Assembly (NCBI RefSeq): GCF_010731775.1
Contig: NZ_AP022590.1
Coordinates: forward strand, 5,580,001 to 5,644,000
Length of the DNA: 64,000 nt
DNA from: Mycobacterium mantenii
Lineage (GTDB): Bacteria > Actinomycetota > Actinomycetes > Mycobacteriales > Mycobacteriaceae
Direction: 5' to 3'
The notes under the pieces were generated by a model. That model searched no databases. It was not told the DNA's origin and worked only from the letters and a program-made list of their open reading frames with translations. The translations under genes were made by a program, and so were the position numbers. This document shows positions 1-8,063 of the stretch, piece after piece; the stretch's first letter is position 1, and each line of letters opens with the position of its first letter.

Positions 1-601
1 GACAGATTCCGCAATATCGCGAAACGATGGCACATCTTGGGCATGGGCGACGACAGCAGCAGGCGATCTCGATTGGGTACAGCAATACGGGGCTAAAGGA
101 ATCGGCGCCAGCGCATGGATCAGCGGCGGCGCATAGCCCAAGCAGCGATGGTTACATCAGGTGCAAACCTGTGGTCCCCGGCCCACGTACGGGTGTCATC
201 AGCAACGGAAACAGGAGTACCACTACCACCCGAGCGCACTCAGCGCTCGGCTCCAGCGCCCAGCGAGCTACGCTACGGCCTACACCCACAGAACCGACTC
301 TCGTATCTCTTGGATGAGTTCATGGGGTCCCGTCAAAGTGCCGCGAATGGTTTACCCAAGACCAAACCTGGCCGATGTCCACCCGATCGGGATGCGTAAT
401 GGTCGCACCGGGCTGTGCGAATACGTCGACGGCTCCGACCCGCTTCCATACAGGCGGCACTTCACGGGTACGCGCCCCAACCCGTCGTCGTAACCTGAAG
501 CCAATCGAAATCTGAACGGATCGACACCCCCGGGCCGACGGTGACATGCGCGGTGAGGGCGGCCTCGCAGTCAGTTTGAAGGAACGAATCTCATTGGCTC
601 G
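1..601. other. No recognisable gene in first 600 bp
   Basis: Several short overlapping reading frames exist on both strands, but none has a ribosome binding site with a plausible start or a translation I recognise. Given the remnants that follow, this may be decayed coding DNA. I see no RNA gene or repeat here. Confidence 0.4.
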
Positions 602-1642
602 TCACCGGAATCGTCTGTCAATGACCTCGCGTGGCAGCTGTTGCGGAGTCGGGTAGGTGATCAATACACGGATGTCATCCGGGTCGACGCCGTCAACAAA
701 ACTGATCCCGCCCAGGGTGTTTGAGTATGTGCTGGGATAGAAGATGCGCAGAAGTTGTTCGATCCGTTGCAGTTCTTCCTCGCTGTCGGCGGACCAGATG
801 ATCTGCTCGAGCTCGCAGTAGTGCGCGATGAACTCAATGCCCTTGAGCCACTTCACATGCCGGAAGCCGTGTTGTAATTCATTACGCAGTCGCAGCGGCG
901 CCCCGTGGCCGTAGCTGACCGGTTCGCCGTTCATGTCGTAGGCCAGCATGGTCAGATGGTGGCTCGTCTGCTCGATCGGGTGTGCGACGTAGTAGATTCC
1001 GCCGTCGGCGCCGGGGCCTAGCGAGTAGAAGCCCACCCATTTGGCCTCGGGCAGCGGTTTGACGATGTCCACGATCGTCTGTATCGACACGCCACCCCAT
1101 TTGGCGACACCCGACCAACCCTGGATGAAGAAGTGCTGGGTGATCTGTTCGTGGTAGGGGAGGTCATGCAAGTCCGCCAGCGAGAACTCGGTCGGGTGCT
1201 CGACGAGACCGCAGACTCGCAGCCGCCAATTCACGAAGTTGTTCATCTCCAACTCTTTGTACTCAACGGTCTGCGGGTAAGTGCCGTGGTGCCAGAAGTA
1301 CGGCGAGATGTCCTTCTCGGTGAACGCGCCCGGCTCGGGGTCGGTGTGCTCGAACAGCCGCTGCAGCGGCCCGATGAGCGCGTAGCCGACCTGCTGCACC
1401 ACGCGGGGGTGACGATAGGTGAACGGCGTTGCGGCCACCCAGCCGATGGCCACCACCACCATGGCCGCGGTGAAGATCCAGAACCCGACCCAGCTGTTGT
1501 CGTCACGGGTGGCGAACATGTGGTTGAAGTTGCGCAAAGCTTCGGTGGTGAAGACCAGCGTGACGTGGACAACGATGAAGAACACGAAATAGGCCCAACA
1601 GGAGTTGGGTCGAGCGTTCGACGGGCATCTCGCCGACCATCA
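602..1642 (-). pseudogene. Truncated, chimeric molybdopterin oxidoreductase (sulfite-oxidase superfamily)
   Basis: The readable part (327 codons from a GTG at 1585) has two hydrophobic segments (about residues 1-20 and 32-55) like the end of a cytochrome b561-type membrane domain, then a sulfite-oxidase/MsrP-type molybdopterin domain resembling Rv0218. Three signs of decay are visible. The frame continues upstream only to a stop at 1640-1642 and the first membrane helices are missing. The position where the family has its molybdenum-ligand Cys (C-x-x-x-W-S) reads FIQGWS, so Phe153 replaces Cys. After IEFIAHY, near residue 257, the last 70 residues do not look like the family C-terminus and suggest fusion to another frame. 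It is probably inactive. The family assignment is from motif reading. Confidence 0.7.
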
Positions 1643-1872
1643 CCAAATTTCTGTGCGCGCAACCGACATCGACGAGCAGATCCAGGCGCGTCTGGCCCCT
1701 TTCATGTGGATGACGATCCTGGACACCAGGGTCCTCATCGCCGAAGACCTGGTCGCAGCGCCGACACCCCTGGTGCACGCGCAGGTGGAGTGCTAAACCG
1801 GAAGGAGCGCAGCCAGCTGACACCCGTCGCGATGGCGCGGTGCGGCAACCGACATCTAGGAGGTTGGTTGCT

Positions 1873-2340
1873 GTGCTTCATCCCGATCCATTCCGTGACA
1901 TCGACAGACTCGCCGCGCAACTGCTCGGTACATCGCCCGGCTCCGCCCGAGCCCCACTGGCCATGCCGATGGACCTCTACCGCTCCGGCGATCACTACGT
2001 GCTTCACGCCGACCTCCCGGGCGTGGACCCCGATTCGGTGGACGTCAGCGTTGATGGCGGCATTCTCACCGTGACGGCACAACGCAGCGAACGCACCGAA
2101 CACGACGTGCAGTGGCTGAGCTCCGAGCGCTTCACCGGCAGTTACATGCGTCGCCTGTCCCTCGGTCAGGACATCGACGCCGACCACATCGCCGCCACCT
2201 ATCAGAACGGGGTGCTGACGGTAACCCTCCCCGTGGCGGCAAGGGCCAAGCCGCGCCGCATCGAGATCAGCCACGGGGCACGTGAGGAAACAAAGATCGT
2301 CGAGCCCAGCGACTCATCCGACCAACACACCACGACCTAA
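1873..2340 (+). CDS. Hsp20/alpha-crystallin small heat-shock protein (18 kDa antigen type)
   Basis: This is a 155-residue cytoplasmic holdase chaperone. The N-terminus (DPFRDIDRLAAQLLG) matches the 18 kDa antigen group of mycobacterial Hsp20. The alpha-crystallin domain runs from about residue 30 (MPMDLYRSGDHYVLHADLPG) to the signature GVLTVTLPV near residue 120, followed by AKPRRIEIS. I chose GTG at 1873 because AGGAGG lies at 1858-1863 at ideal spacing; an in-frame upstream start at 1840 has no such site. The C-terminus carries an acidic/Thr-rich tail. A second Hsp20 of the HspX type lies at 11.4 kb, so the island carries two classes. No clear DosR box was found just upstream. Confidence 0.9.
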   Translation: MLHPDPFRDIDRLAAQLLGTSPGSARAPLAMPMDLYRSGDHYVLHADLPGVDPDSVDVSVDGGILTVTAQRSERTEHDVQWLSSERFTGSYMRRLSLGQDIDADHIAATYQNGVLTVTLPVAARAKPRRIEISHGAREETKIVEPSDSSDQHTTT

Positions 2341-2732
2341 CCTCTCTACCGGCCGGGTCCAGGCGGGTCATGCCGGGCCCCAACAGTCCCTGATTTGTCA
2401 TGTGTCGGAATAGACGACATACGAGCGTCTCAAAACTTCGTATCGGACTATTCGTGGACACCGACGGTCACGCGTACCCATGTCTGTGGGCGTCGGGTAG
2501 CGAACGACATCGCCCAGGCGAGAGTCGATTATTGGTGCGGTAGCCCACAGTACGGCGTCAACGATCCCTGCGACCCGTCGACGCCGACCACGATCCGTCC
2601 GCTGTGCTGCGGTCTATCGGCAGAAGCGAGCGGCTCCAAGGATGATCGTGCAGTACTGGTCATAGGGTCATTATGTGTGCTCGGCCCGCTGGCTTGAGTG
2701 CTTCTGCGTTTGTGAATGTGCGTGCGTGCGGC
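2341..2732. other. Non-coding gap
   Basis: It lies between the Hsp20 gene and the gadB remnant. An open frame of 100 codons (2395-2697) has no ribosome binding site and an unnatural composition. I see no terminator or repeat. Confidence 0.4.
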
Positions 2733-3405
2733 TTAGTAGGCGAAGGGCCGCTGGTTGTTGAAGTGGCCGCCGGGGTTGAGGTCGTCCAGGCTGGCGAGCG
2801 CCGACACCATGTCGTCGCGCAGTGACCGGGCCAGGTCGGCGGAGAAGCCTTCGCGCACTACGACGCGCAGCACCGTGACGTCGGTCGCGTCGGCGGGCAT
2901 GGTGTAGGCCGGTACCTGCCAGCCGTGGGACCGAAGCGCATGGAGACGTCGAACTCGGTGTAGCCGAAATCGCCGGCCAGCCGTAAGCAGACCACCGGGA
3001 TCGCCGAGCCGTCGGAGATCACCTCGAAGTGCTTGCCCTTGCGCAACTCGTCGGCCAGCCAGCGCGCCGTCGACGACAGGCACCCCATCACCTGGGTGTA
3101 GCCCGCGCGACCCAGCCGCAGGAAGTTGTAGTACTGGCCGATGACCTGGTTCCCCGGCCGGGAGAAGTTCAGGGTGAACGTCGCCATGTCCCCGCCGAGG
3201 TAGTTCACCCGGAACACCAAGTCCTCGGGCAGGTGTTCGCGGTTACAAAGCCGATGCCCGGATAGGTCAGCCCGTACTTGTGGCCGCTGACGTTGATCGA
3301 CACCACCCGTGGCAGCCGGAAATCCCACACCAGATCCGGCTGCAAAAACGGCACCATGAATCCGCCGATGTTGCGCAGTTGTGTACGGCGAGGTCCGCCG
3401 CGCAT
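2733..3405 (-). pseudogene. gadB: Glutamate decarboxylase remnant (C-terminal half)
   Basis: GadB is a PLP enzyme that converts glutamate to GABA and CO2 and consumes a proton. The remnant reads in three frames: the PLP-lysine region [17 protein letters not shown] (about 3310-3240), then [18 protein letters not shown] through [16 protein letters not shown] to GYTEFDVS, then [16 protein letters not shown] to the end NNQRPFAY and a TAA at 2733. Two frameshifts are therefore visible, one near 3245 where a few residues are also lost and one near 2945 (probably a one-base deletion). The first half of the roughly 460-residue protein is absent. The closest family member I know is Rv3432c. Confidence 0.9.
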
Positions 3406-3473
3406 TTCAAGGTCTCACGGCGTCGATCAAACCCTCTAATGAATGGGGTCACCGACGTCGGCCCTGAGAGTGA

Positions 3474-3671
3474 TCAACGCCAGAAACCGCGCTTCATCGA
3501 TCTCCTGTGATCGCCGTCGACGTGGGTCCACTGCCTCGGCTCGTAGCGGTACGCGTGTTTCGCGCCGCCCCGTATCACGTCCAAGGTGCCGTCCTTGTGC
3601 TCGATGTAGCTGTCGCCGAATCGCATGTACTTGTCGGTCCCGCCGTCGGCGAGAGTCACGGTAACGGTCAT
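3474..3671 (-). CDS. Small conserved hypothetical protein (65 aa)
   Basis: The 65-residue product begins MTVTVTLADGGTDKYMRFGD and continues with YIEHKDGTLDVIRGG. TGGAGG about 8 bases upstream of the ATG selects this start over longer in-frame options. It is hydrophilic, with no membrane segment, signal peptide or cysteines; the alternating pattern suggests a small beta-rich fold. It looks like a live gene because the frame is clean and the start is well supported, unlike the gadB remnant just downstream. I do not know its function. Confidence 0.6.
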   Translation of the reverse strand: MTVTVTLADGGTDKYMRFGDSYIEHKDGTLDVIRGGAKHAYRYEPRQWTHVDGDHRRSMKRGFWR

Positions 3672-3809
3672 GGTCAAAACCTCCAGATGAGCCGGTGATG
3701 CCAGCTCGAAATAATGCGGCCCATCCACGTCGGATCAGCAGGACCAAGGCACGCACACCAATCAGGAAATCCGTGCGGTCATTGATTTTAAAGCCCAGCG
3801 GGCCGTTGC

Positions 3810-3968
3810 TCAGCGCACCTTCTCGGGAATTGAGTTCAGGGCATGCAGGACGTGTACGGCGAGTTTGCCTGCCGCGTCGTTGCCCAGCTTGGAGTGGGCG
3901 CTGATGGTGTCCGTGACGAGTTGGAGACGAATCTCATAGGGAGTGCGAAACTTTGTAGGCGAAGCCAT
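3810..3968 (-). CDS. Small conserved hypothetical protein (52 aa, DUF6307-like)
   Basis: The 52-residue product starts MASPTKFRTPYEIRLQLVTD and ends HVLHALNSIPEKVR, mostly helical and charged. AAAGGAAA sits just before the ATG at 3968. The pattern of an N-terminal TPYE followed by a helix and a terminal IPEKVR resembles what I remember of the actinobacterial DUF6307 family, but this is uncertain. It is transcribed in the same direction as the 65-residue gene to its right in coordinates less than 300 bases away or they may be independent. Function unknown. Confidence 0.55.
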   Translation of the reverse strand: MASPTKFRTPYEIRLQLVTDTISAHSKLGNDAAGKLAVHVLHALNSIPEKVR

Positions 3969-4458
3969 CGAATTTCCTTTGTAGTCGAGCATGTTCGCTC
4001 GCAACCGAGCTGCTCGATACTGATGACCTTACGCCGATTCGCGGCCAGCGGGTGCGCGACGAGCATGCGGGTATTGCGTTTGCCGATTTTGGAAGGACAG
4101 ATGTTCGGATTCAGCACGGCCCCGTCGAGGATCTCGATCGCCCGGCGCAGCGTCTGATCGGCCTGCCACGCGTGACGCCCGGCAAGCACCGTCGGCAAGG
4201 AGGAAGCAGCGCCTCGCTGATCTCTCCCAGGTCGCCGAATCCCCCACGTAGGACGGGATGTGGTCGACCGCATTAGTGGGTGACGTTCGCCCCGACGGCA
4301 ACCGTCGGCCGCTCAAACGAGGTGGGGCAGCGCCCAGCTGAAACCCATTGCCGTTCGGGCGTACCGCAAAAGTCAGTGGTCCGTTGGCGTCCTGCAACAC
4401 GCAGTTGACGCTGATGTCGTGCTGAGCAAGGTATCCGGCGAGCGGCACTCTGCCTTCT
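3969..4458. other. Probably decayed coding DNA, unidentified
   Basis: On the minus strand a credible start (MPLAGYLAQHDISVNCVLQD at 4448) loses coding character after about 45 codons. Another frame further on reads AIEILDGAVLNPNICPSKIG. This pattern suggests a frameshifted gene of 120-150 codons, but I could not identify a family, so it is not called as a gene. Confidence 0.3.
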
Positions 4459-4653
4459 AATCACGTGGTGCCGGTGGACATCTACCTCCTCGGGCTGCCC
4501 GCCGCGTCCGGAGATGCTACGCGATCCTCAAGTTGCACGAGAGAAGATTTAGGAGATGCCGTTGGGCGTCAACCGGGAGCGCGCCATCGCCGAAGCCGAG
4601 CAGGCGGCGCTGGCGGCCAGGCCCACGATCGAGATGCGTGGACTGCTGCGATG
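4459..4653 (+). pseudogene. nuoB: nuoB remnant (3' end)
   Basis: NuoB is the Fe-S subunit of NADH dehydrogenase complex I that passes electrons to quinone. The fragment begins with VVPVDIYLLGLP, equivalent to the family VPVDIYLPGCPPRPE; the conserved Pro and Cys are both Leu here. The frame shifts at PRPEM and an in-frame TAG interrupts at about 4552. The end [19 protein letters not shown] through [10 protein letters not shown] matches the nuoB C-terminus. It stops in ATGA, overlapping the nuoC start as in an intact nuo operon. All sequence upstream of about 4459, which should encode the cluster-binding half, is gone. Confidence 0.85.
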
Positions 4654-4846
4654 AGCTCGCCAGAGCACTACCCGAAACAAACAATCAGCACCCCCGACGG
4701 GGCACTTCCCCCCGGGGGGCGAAGTGATCAACGTTCGCCGCGGCATGTTCGGGGTCACCGATACCGGTGACACCTCCGGATACGGACGGCTGGTGCGAGA
4801 GGTCACTCTCCCGGGCAGCAGCCCCCGGCCCTACGGCGGCTACTTC
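4651..4846 (+). pseudogene. nuoC: nuoC remnant (5' end)
   Basis: NuoC is the 30-kDa-type subunit of complex I. The fragment starts at ATG 4651 (overlapping the nuoB stop), reads [20 protein letters not shown], loses frame at a run of G residues near 4715, and continues in another frame with [20 protein letters not shown] and then [19 protein letters not shown] sequence. Homology stops at about 4846, where it abuts the end of an opposing small gene. Only about the first 60 of roughly 230 residues remain. With the nuoB tail this is a cut-out segment of a nuo operon. Confidence 0.85.
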
Positions 4847-4936
4847 GATGCGGCTGCATTTTTGGATGATTTGGCGCTGTGCGGGTTCCCAGCTCACCCA
4901 CTTTTGCGGGAGATCCGCATAACCGTTGGTAGCCAT
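4846..4936 (-). pseudogene. 5' end of a truncated small gene
   Basis: An ATG at 4936 overlaps the stop codon of the preceding frame (TGATG), the usual sign of translational coupling. About 25-30 codons read plausibly ([20 protein letters not shown]) before the frame runs antisense into the nuoC remnant. The real 3' part appears to have been removed by the event that brought in the nuoBC fragment. The protein is not recognised. Confidence 0.4.
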
Positions 4937-5190
4937 CAGCTTTCAGTCTCGTCAGCGGTTGCTTCCAGTAACTCGGCGTAGGCGCGGAATAAACCGGCTG
5001 CTTCGTCGCTCATCATGGCCAATGATCCGATACGGTTTCCCTGAATTGTTGGTCCATACCGCGGGTCATTCGGATCGAGCGGGCGGATGGGTGAGTAAGT
5101 GATTAACCTCCACCTGTCCATCGACTTGGCGGTCAAGGGTCAGGTTCATGGACTGCTCGACAATAAAGTGCGCGGAACGCATCAGCATGT
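4936..5190 (-). pseudogene. Small gene with probable frameshift, unidentified
   Basis: Two overlapping frames each look coding. Upstream, ADMLMRSAHFIVEQSMNLTL continues to VDGQVEVN near 5105. Downstream, the other frame reads YSPIRPLDPNDPRYGP and then [20 protein letters not shown] to a TGA at 4936. Joining them near 5100 would give a protein of about 85-90 residues. I do not recognise the family. It sits between two other small minus-strand genes, so these three may have been one operon. Confidence 0.4.
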
Positions 5191-5208
5191 CGGCAGCATT
5201 ATCGTCCG

Positions 5209-5403
5209 TTATTGTGAATCCCCTCGTGCTGTAATCGAAATGGAAACTTCGAGACCGATCTGCCTGCCCAGTACCGCCGCTAGCCGTGCTAACTCCTCAA
5301 TCGATTCTTGGAGCCGGGCAACAAACCATCCGGCGCTATCCGCGTCGAGCTGACTGGGACCGTGCGGGGCGCTGTCGACAATGAGGTGGGGCCTGGACAG
5401 CAC
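5209..5403 (-). CDS. Small hypothetical protein (64 aa)
   Basis: The 64-residue frame from a GTG start reads LSRPHLIVDSAPHGPSQLDA, then an amphipathic helix (VARLQESIEELARLAAVLGR) and a short strand. There is no clear Shine-Dalgarno site, so the start is uncertain. It is first in a group of three small minus-strand frames, the last of which is truncated. It could be the first member of a small regulatory or toxin/antitoxin-like pair, but nothing in the sequence proves this. Confidence 0.45.
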   Translation of the reverse strand: MLSRPHLIVDSAPHGPSQLDADSAGWFVARLQESIEELARLAAVLGRQIGLEVSISITARGDSQ

Positions 5404-5450
5404 TGCGGGCCGCCCAGTTGGACGGCCCGCAGCTGGTTGGTGGGTGGTGG

Positions 5451-6065
5451 CTAGTTGCCGCCAACGTGGTTCTGCGCGGCGACGACGGTCTGTATGAACT
5501 GCTTCAACACGTCCTCGCTTGGCAGATCAGCGGCCACGATGAACACCCAGGACGGGCCTGCCATGGTGCCCAGCTGGGCGCACCAGGTGGGATGGCAACT
5601 GCCATCGGTGATTCGGTCCCCAGCCGTGATGCTGTCCATGTTGGCGCGCACACCGGAGTGCATGGTGCGCGTTTCGGTGTTGGGCCAGCCCAGCGCGTAC
5701 AGCTTGACGTTGGACCCGTCGCGGTCGTTGGTGTAGCGGGCATCGAACCACCTGGTGGGGCGCGGATACGGATTGAACCAGTTGGCCACTACGGGGTTGG
5801 ACAGGTCCGGGTTGGGTGGTAGCCGGTTGCCGGTGAACGGTTCCTGCTCAAACGTTTTGAACGTCAACCCGTTCAGGTGCAGCGGGTAGCTGATGTAGCC
5901 CCAGGTCTTCCAGCCAGGTGGATTGCCATCCGCGTCGGTGGTGGTCGGTGCCGTAACGCTGGCGGCGGTGGTGCCGCCGCCGCTGGTGACTGGTTGCGGG
6001 TTGCTGCAGCTGGTGATTGCCACAGCGGCCAGCGCCGCGCCAATCGCTTTGACGGTGTTACGCAT
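5451..6065 (-). CDS. Putative lipoprotein (204 aa)
   Basis: The protein has a short basic N-terminus, a hydrophobic stretch and a lipobox ending ITSC at about residue 20, so it should be lipid-modified and held on the outer face of the cytoplasmic membrane. A Thr/Ser-rich linker (residues 23-43) precedes a soluble domain with aromatic-rich motifs (PGWKTWGYISYPLHLNG, VVANWFNPYPRPTRWFD) and a pair of cysteines (SCHPTWC) that could form a disulfide. GGAGAAA precedes the ATG. The frame is clean. I do not recognise a named family; binding or envelope roles are possible. Confidence 0.75.
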   Translation of the reverse strand: MRNTVKAIGAALAAVAITSCSNPQPVTSGGGTTAASVTAPTTTDADGNPPGWKTWGYISYPLHLNGLTFKTFEQEPFTGNRLPPNPDLSNPVVANWFNPYPRPTRWFDARYTNDRDGSNVKLYALGWPNTETRTMHSGVRANMDSITAGDRITDGSCHPTWCAQLGTMAGPSWVFIVAADLPSEDVLKQFIQTVVAAQNHVGGN

Positions 6066-6199
6066 ACTCTCGTTTCTCCCTGGTGTTGATGTTGGTGGTG
6101 GTTAGGCCGCTGCGCTGGGGGCATAGCGCACCCGATCAAGCTTGAAAGGGAGACTTGGATTCCAGCACGCAGGCGGTTCCCCTTTTCGTTCGGGCAGAT

Positions 6200-6552
6200 T
6201 CAGCCTTCCGGCGATTCCGTCACGGTGGGGTGCGAACATGTCGGATGCCCATCAGCCGGGCAGGTGTCGCCTGCGTTGAACGCCGCGACGACATCTGCCC
6301 AAAGGTCTGGGCATCCCTGCTGCATGTGTTGCGAGACGATGTGCGACGCCTCGGGTTTCGGGATGCCTAGCTTGTCGTTCATCGTCTGCACGACGTAGCC
6401 GAACATGACCATGTCGTGAGCCGGATTCCCGTTGAGTAGCCCGCGCATCACAGTGCAGGTATTCGACGGGAAAGGCCAGGGTCGGCGTGCGCTGCCGGTG
6501 CGATAAGGACGACGGCCACGACTGCCAGTGCCGCTGTCATGGCTGTCTTCAT
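6200..6552 (-). pseudogene. Secreted small protein gene with one frameshift
   Basis: From ATG 6552 the first frame gives a textbook signal peptide (MKTAMTAALAVVAVVLIAPA, then AHADPGL), but it stops 34 codons in. The downstream frame, entered near 6477, gives NTCTVMRGLLNGNPAHDMVM and a region with four more cysteines ending at a stop at 6200. A single-base change near 6477 would join them into a roughly 115-residue exported protein with paired cysteines, similar in style to the small secreted DUF732-like proteins of mycobacteria. The DUF732 comparison is weak. A sequencing error is possible. Confidence 0.6.
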
Positions 6553-7039
6553 CGGGTTCCCCCATCCCCTGTAGTCGATCCAGGGTATGGGGGTGGGGCC
6601 AGCCCCGGGCCAAAATTTAAGAAAGTGATTTTGGCCAGTCCACCCAGGCGGCCATCATTGGGGTCCCCTGGGTCATAGCAGCGCCAGCACACGCGCCGCG
6701 ATGTTGAGTGCCCGCACTGCGCCCTGGCGGTCCTGCCAGGTGGTGCCGTCGCTGCCGGCGAGCACCTGGCGCGCCCGGTCGCGGATCAGTGAAGGCGGGT
6801 GGGTTGGTGGCGCTGCAGCTGGGGCTGCAGGGCGGTGCGGGTGCCCGGTGGTACGCGGACCCGTGCGGGTACTGGACCCCTGCAACGCGACCTGGGACCC
6901 GACCCAGGCACCCCGCGCTACCGATCCGGTCGGTCGGCGGTGGCCAGGCTGTTGTTTCAGGTGCCCGTTATTTCACGCATCTTGCACGGATCAGCATTTG
7001 CGCTGTTCAAGTGGTGCCCCTGACAGTGTTTGATTCCAG
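6553..7039. other. No convincing gene
   Basis: A minus-strand frame (6673-6885) ends with a helical stretch RARQVLAGSDGTTWQDRQGA and ALNIAARVLALL that could be the C-terminus of a lost gene, but its N-terminal half is Pro/Thr-rich and lacks a start signal. Nothing else is recognised before the IS element. Confidence 0.35.
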
Positions 7040-7832
7040 GACATAGTTGGCAGCTGTCTCGCGACATAGTTGACACCTCTGCAAGCTGGGGAGGTCAGCC
7101 ATGTCGAACGCGCAGCTCGTCATCACCGCTGTGGTACTGGAAGGACGCAGCAAAACCGAAGTCGCTCGCGACTACGGCGTCTCCCGGCAGTGGATCCAAC
7201 AACTGTGCAAACGCTACGAGGCCGACGGCGACGCGGCCTACCTCCCGCGTTCACGGCGTCCGCACCACAGCTCAAGCCGTCACCGTAGAGGTCGAAGAGC
7301 GCACCGTACGGCTACGCAAGACCCTGACCAAACGCGGTCTAGATGCCGGCGCCGACACCATCGCCGCCCATCTCGCCACCAACCCCACTATCACGAATGT
7401 GCCTGCCGTCTCCACCATCTGGCGAATCTTAAAGCGTCGTGGCTTCGTCACACCCCAACCGCACAAACGGCCCCGCTCCTCCTGGAAGCGCTTCTGCGCC
7501 GACCTGCCCAACCAATGCTGGCAAGCCGACGTCACCGATTGGCACCTCGCCCACGGCGGCGGCGTGGAAATCCTCAACATCATCGATGACCACTCCCGTC
7601 TGGCCATCGCCAGCCTGGCCGCCGCAACATCAGTGGCCCCGACGTGACCGCAACCTTCACCACCGCCTTCACCACCTGGGGCCCACCCGCCTCGGTGCTC
7701 ACCGACAACGGCGCCATCTTCACCGGAGCACCCCGACGCGGCGGCCGTACCGCCCTGGAAATCACCCTAGGCACACTGGGCATCACCTACCTGACCAGCC
7801 GGCCCTACCATCCACAGACCTGCGGAAAAGTC

Positions 7833-8063
7833 TGTGAAGACTTATCGACGACGCTGCACCGGTCGGCCTGACCCCGGCCAAGGTGTGACCAAGGTGTCCT
7901 GCGTTCGATTTGTCGGTCGACGCCGGTGCAGCGTCGCGGTGCGCACCGGCCAGACGGATCTGACCTGATAGGAGCTTGGACTAGAAGCCCCGTCACAGAC
8001 CTGTCGCTCCGTCCGGCCGGTTCGCCCAACCGTCAGATTGGCCCTAACGGAGGAGCGAATTCC
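7833..8063 (+). ncRNA. Candidate bridge-RNA region of the IS110 element
   Basis: IS110-type elements express a structured RNA from the non-coding end upstream of the recombinase that pairs with donor and target DNA. This 231-bp left end has no gene and contains a 14-bp perfect inverted repeat (7849-7862 with 7923-7936, core GACGCTGCACCGG). The position upstream of the transposase matches the IS110 rather than the IS1111 subgroup. Extent and guide loops were not determined; this is an inference from family knowledge. Confidence 0.4.

Noticed and set aside
1605..1796. 63-codon plus-strand frame between the oxidoreductase remnant and Hsp20
   Set aside because: No ribosome site, no recognised family; it crosses the breakpoint of the truncated oxidoreductase.
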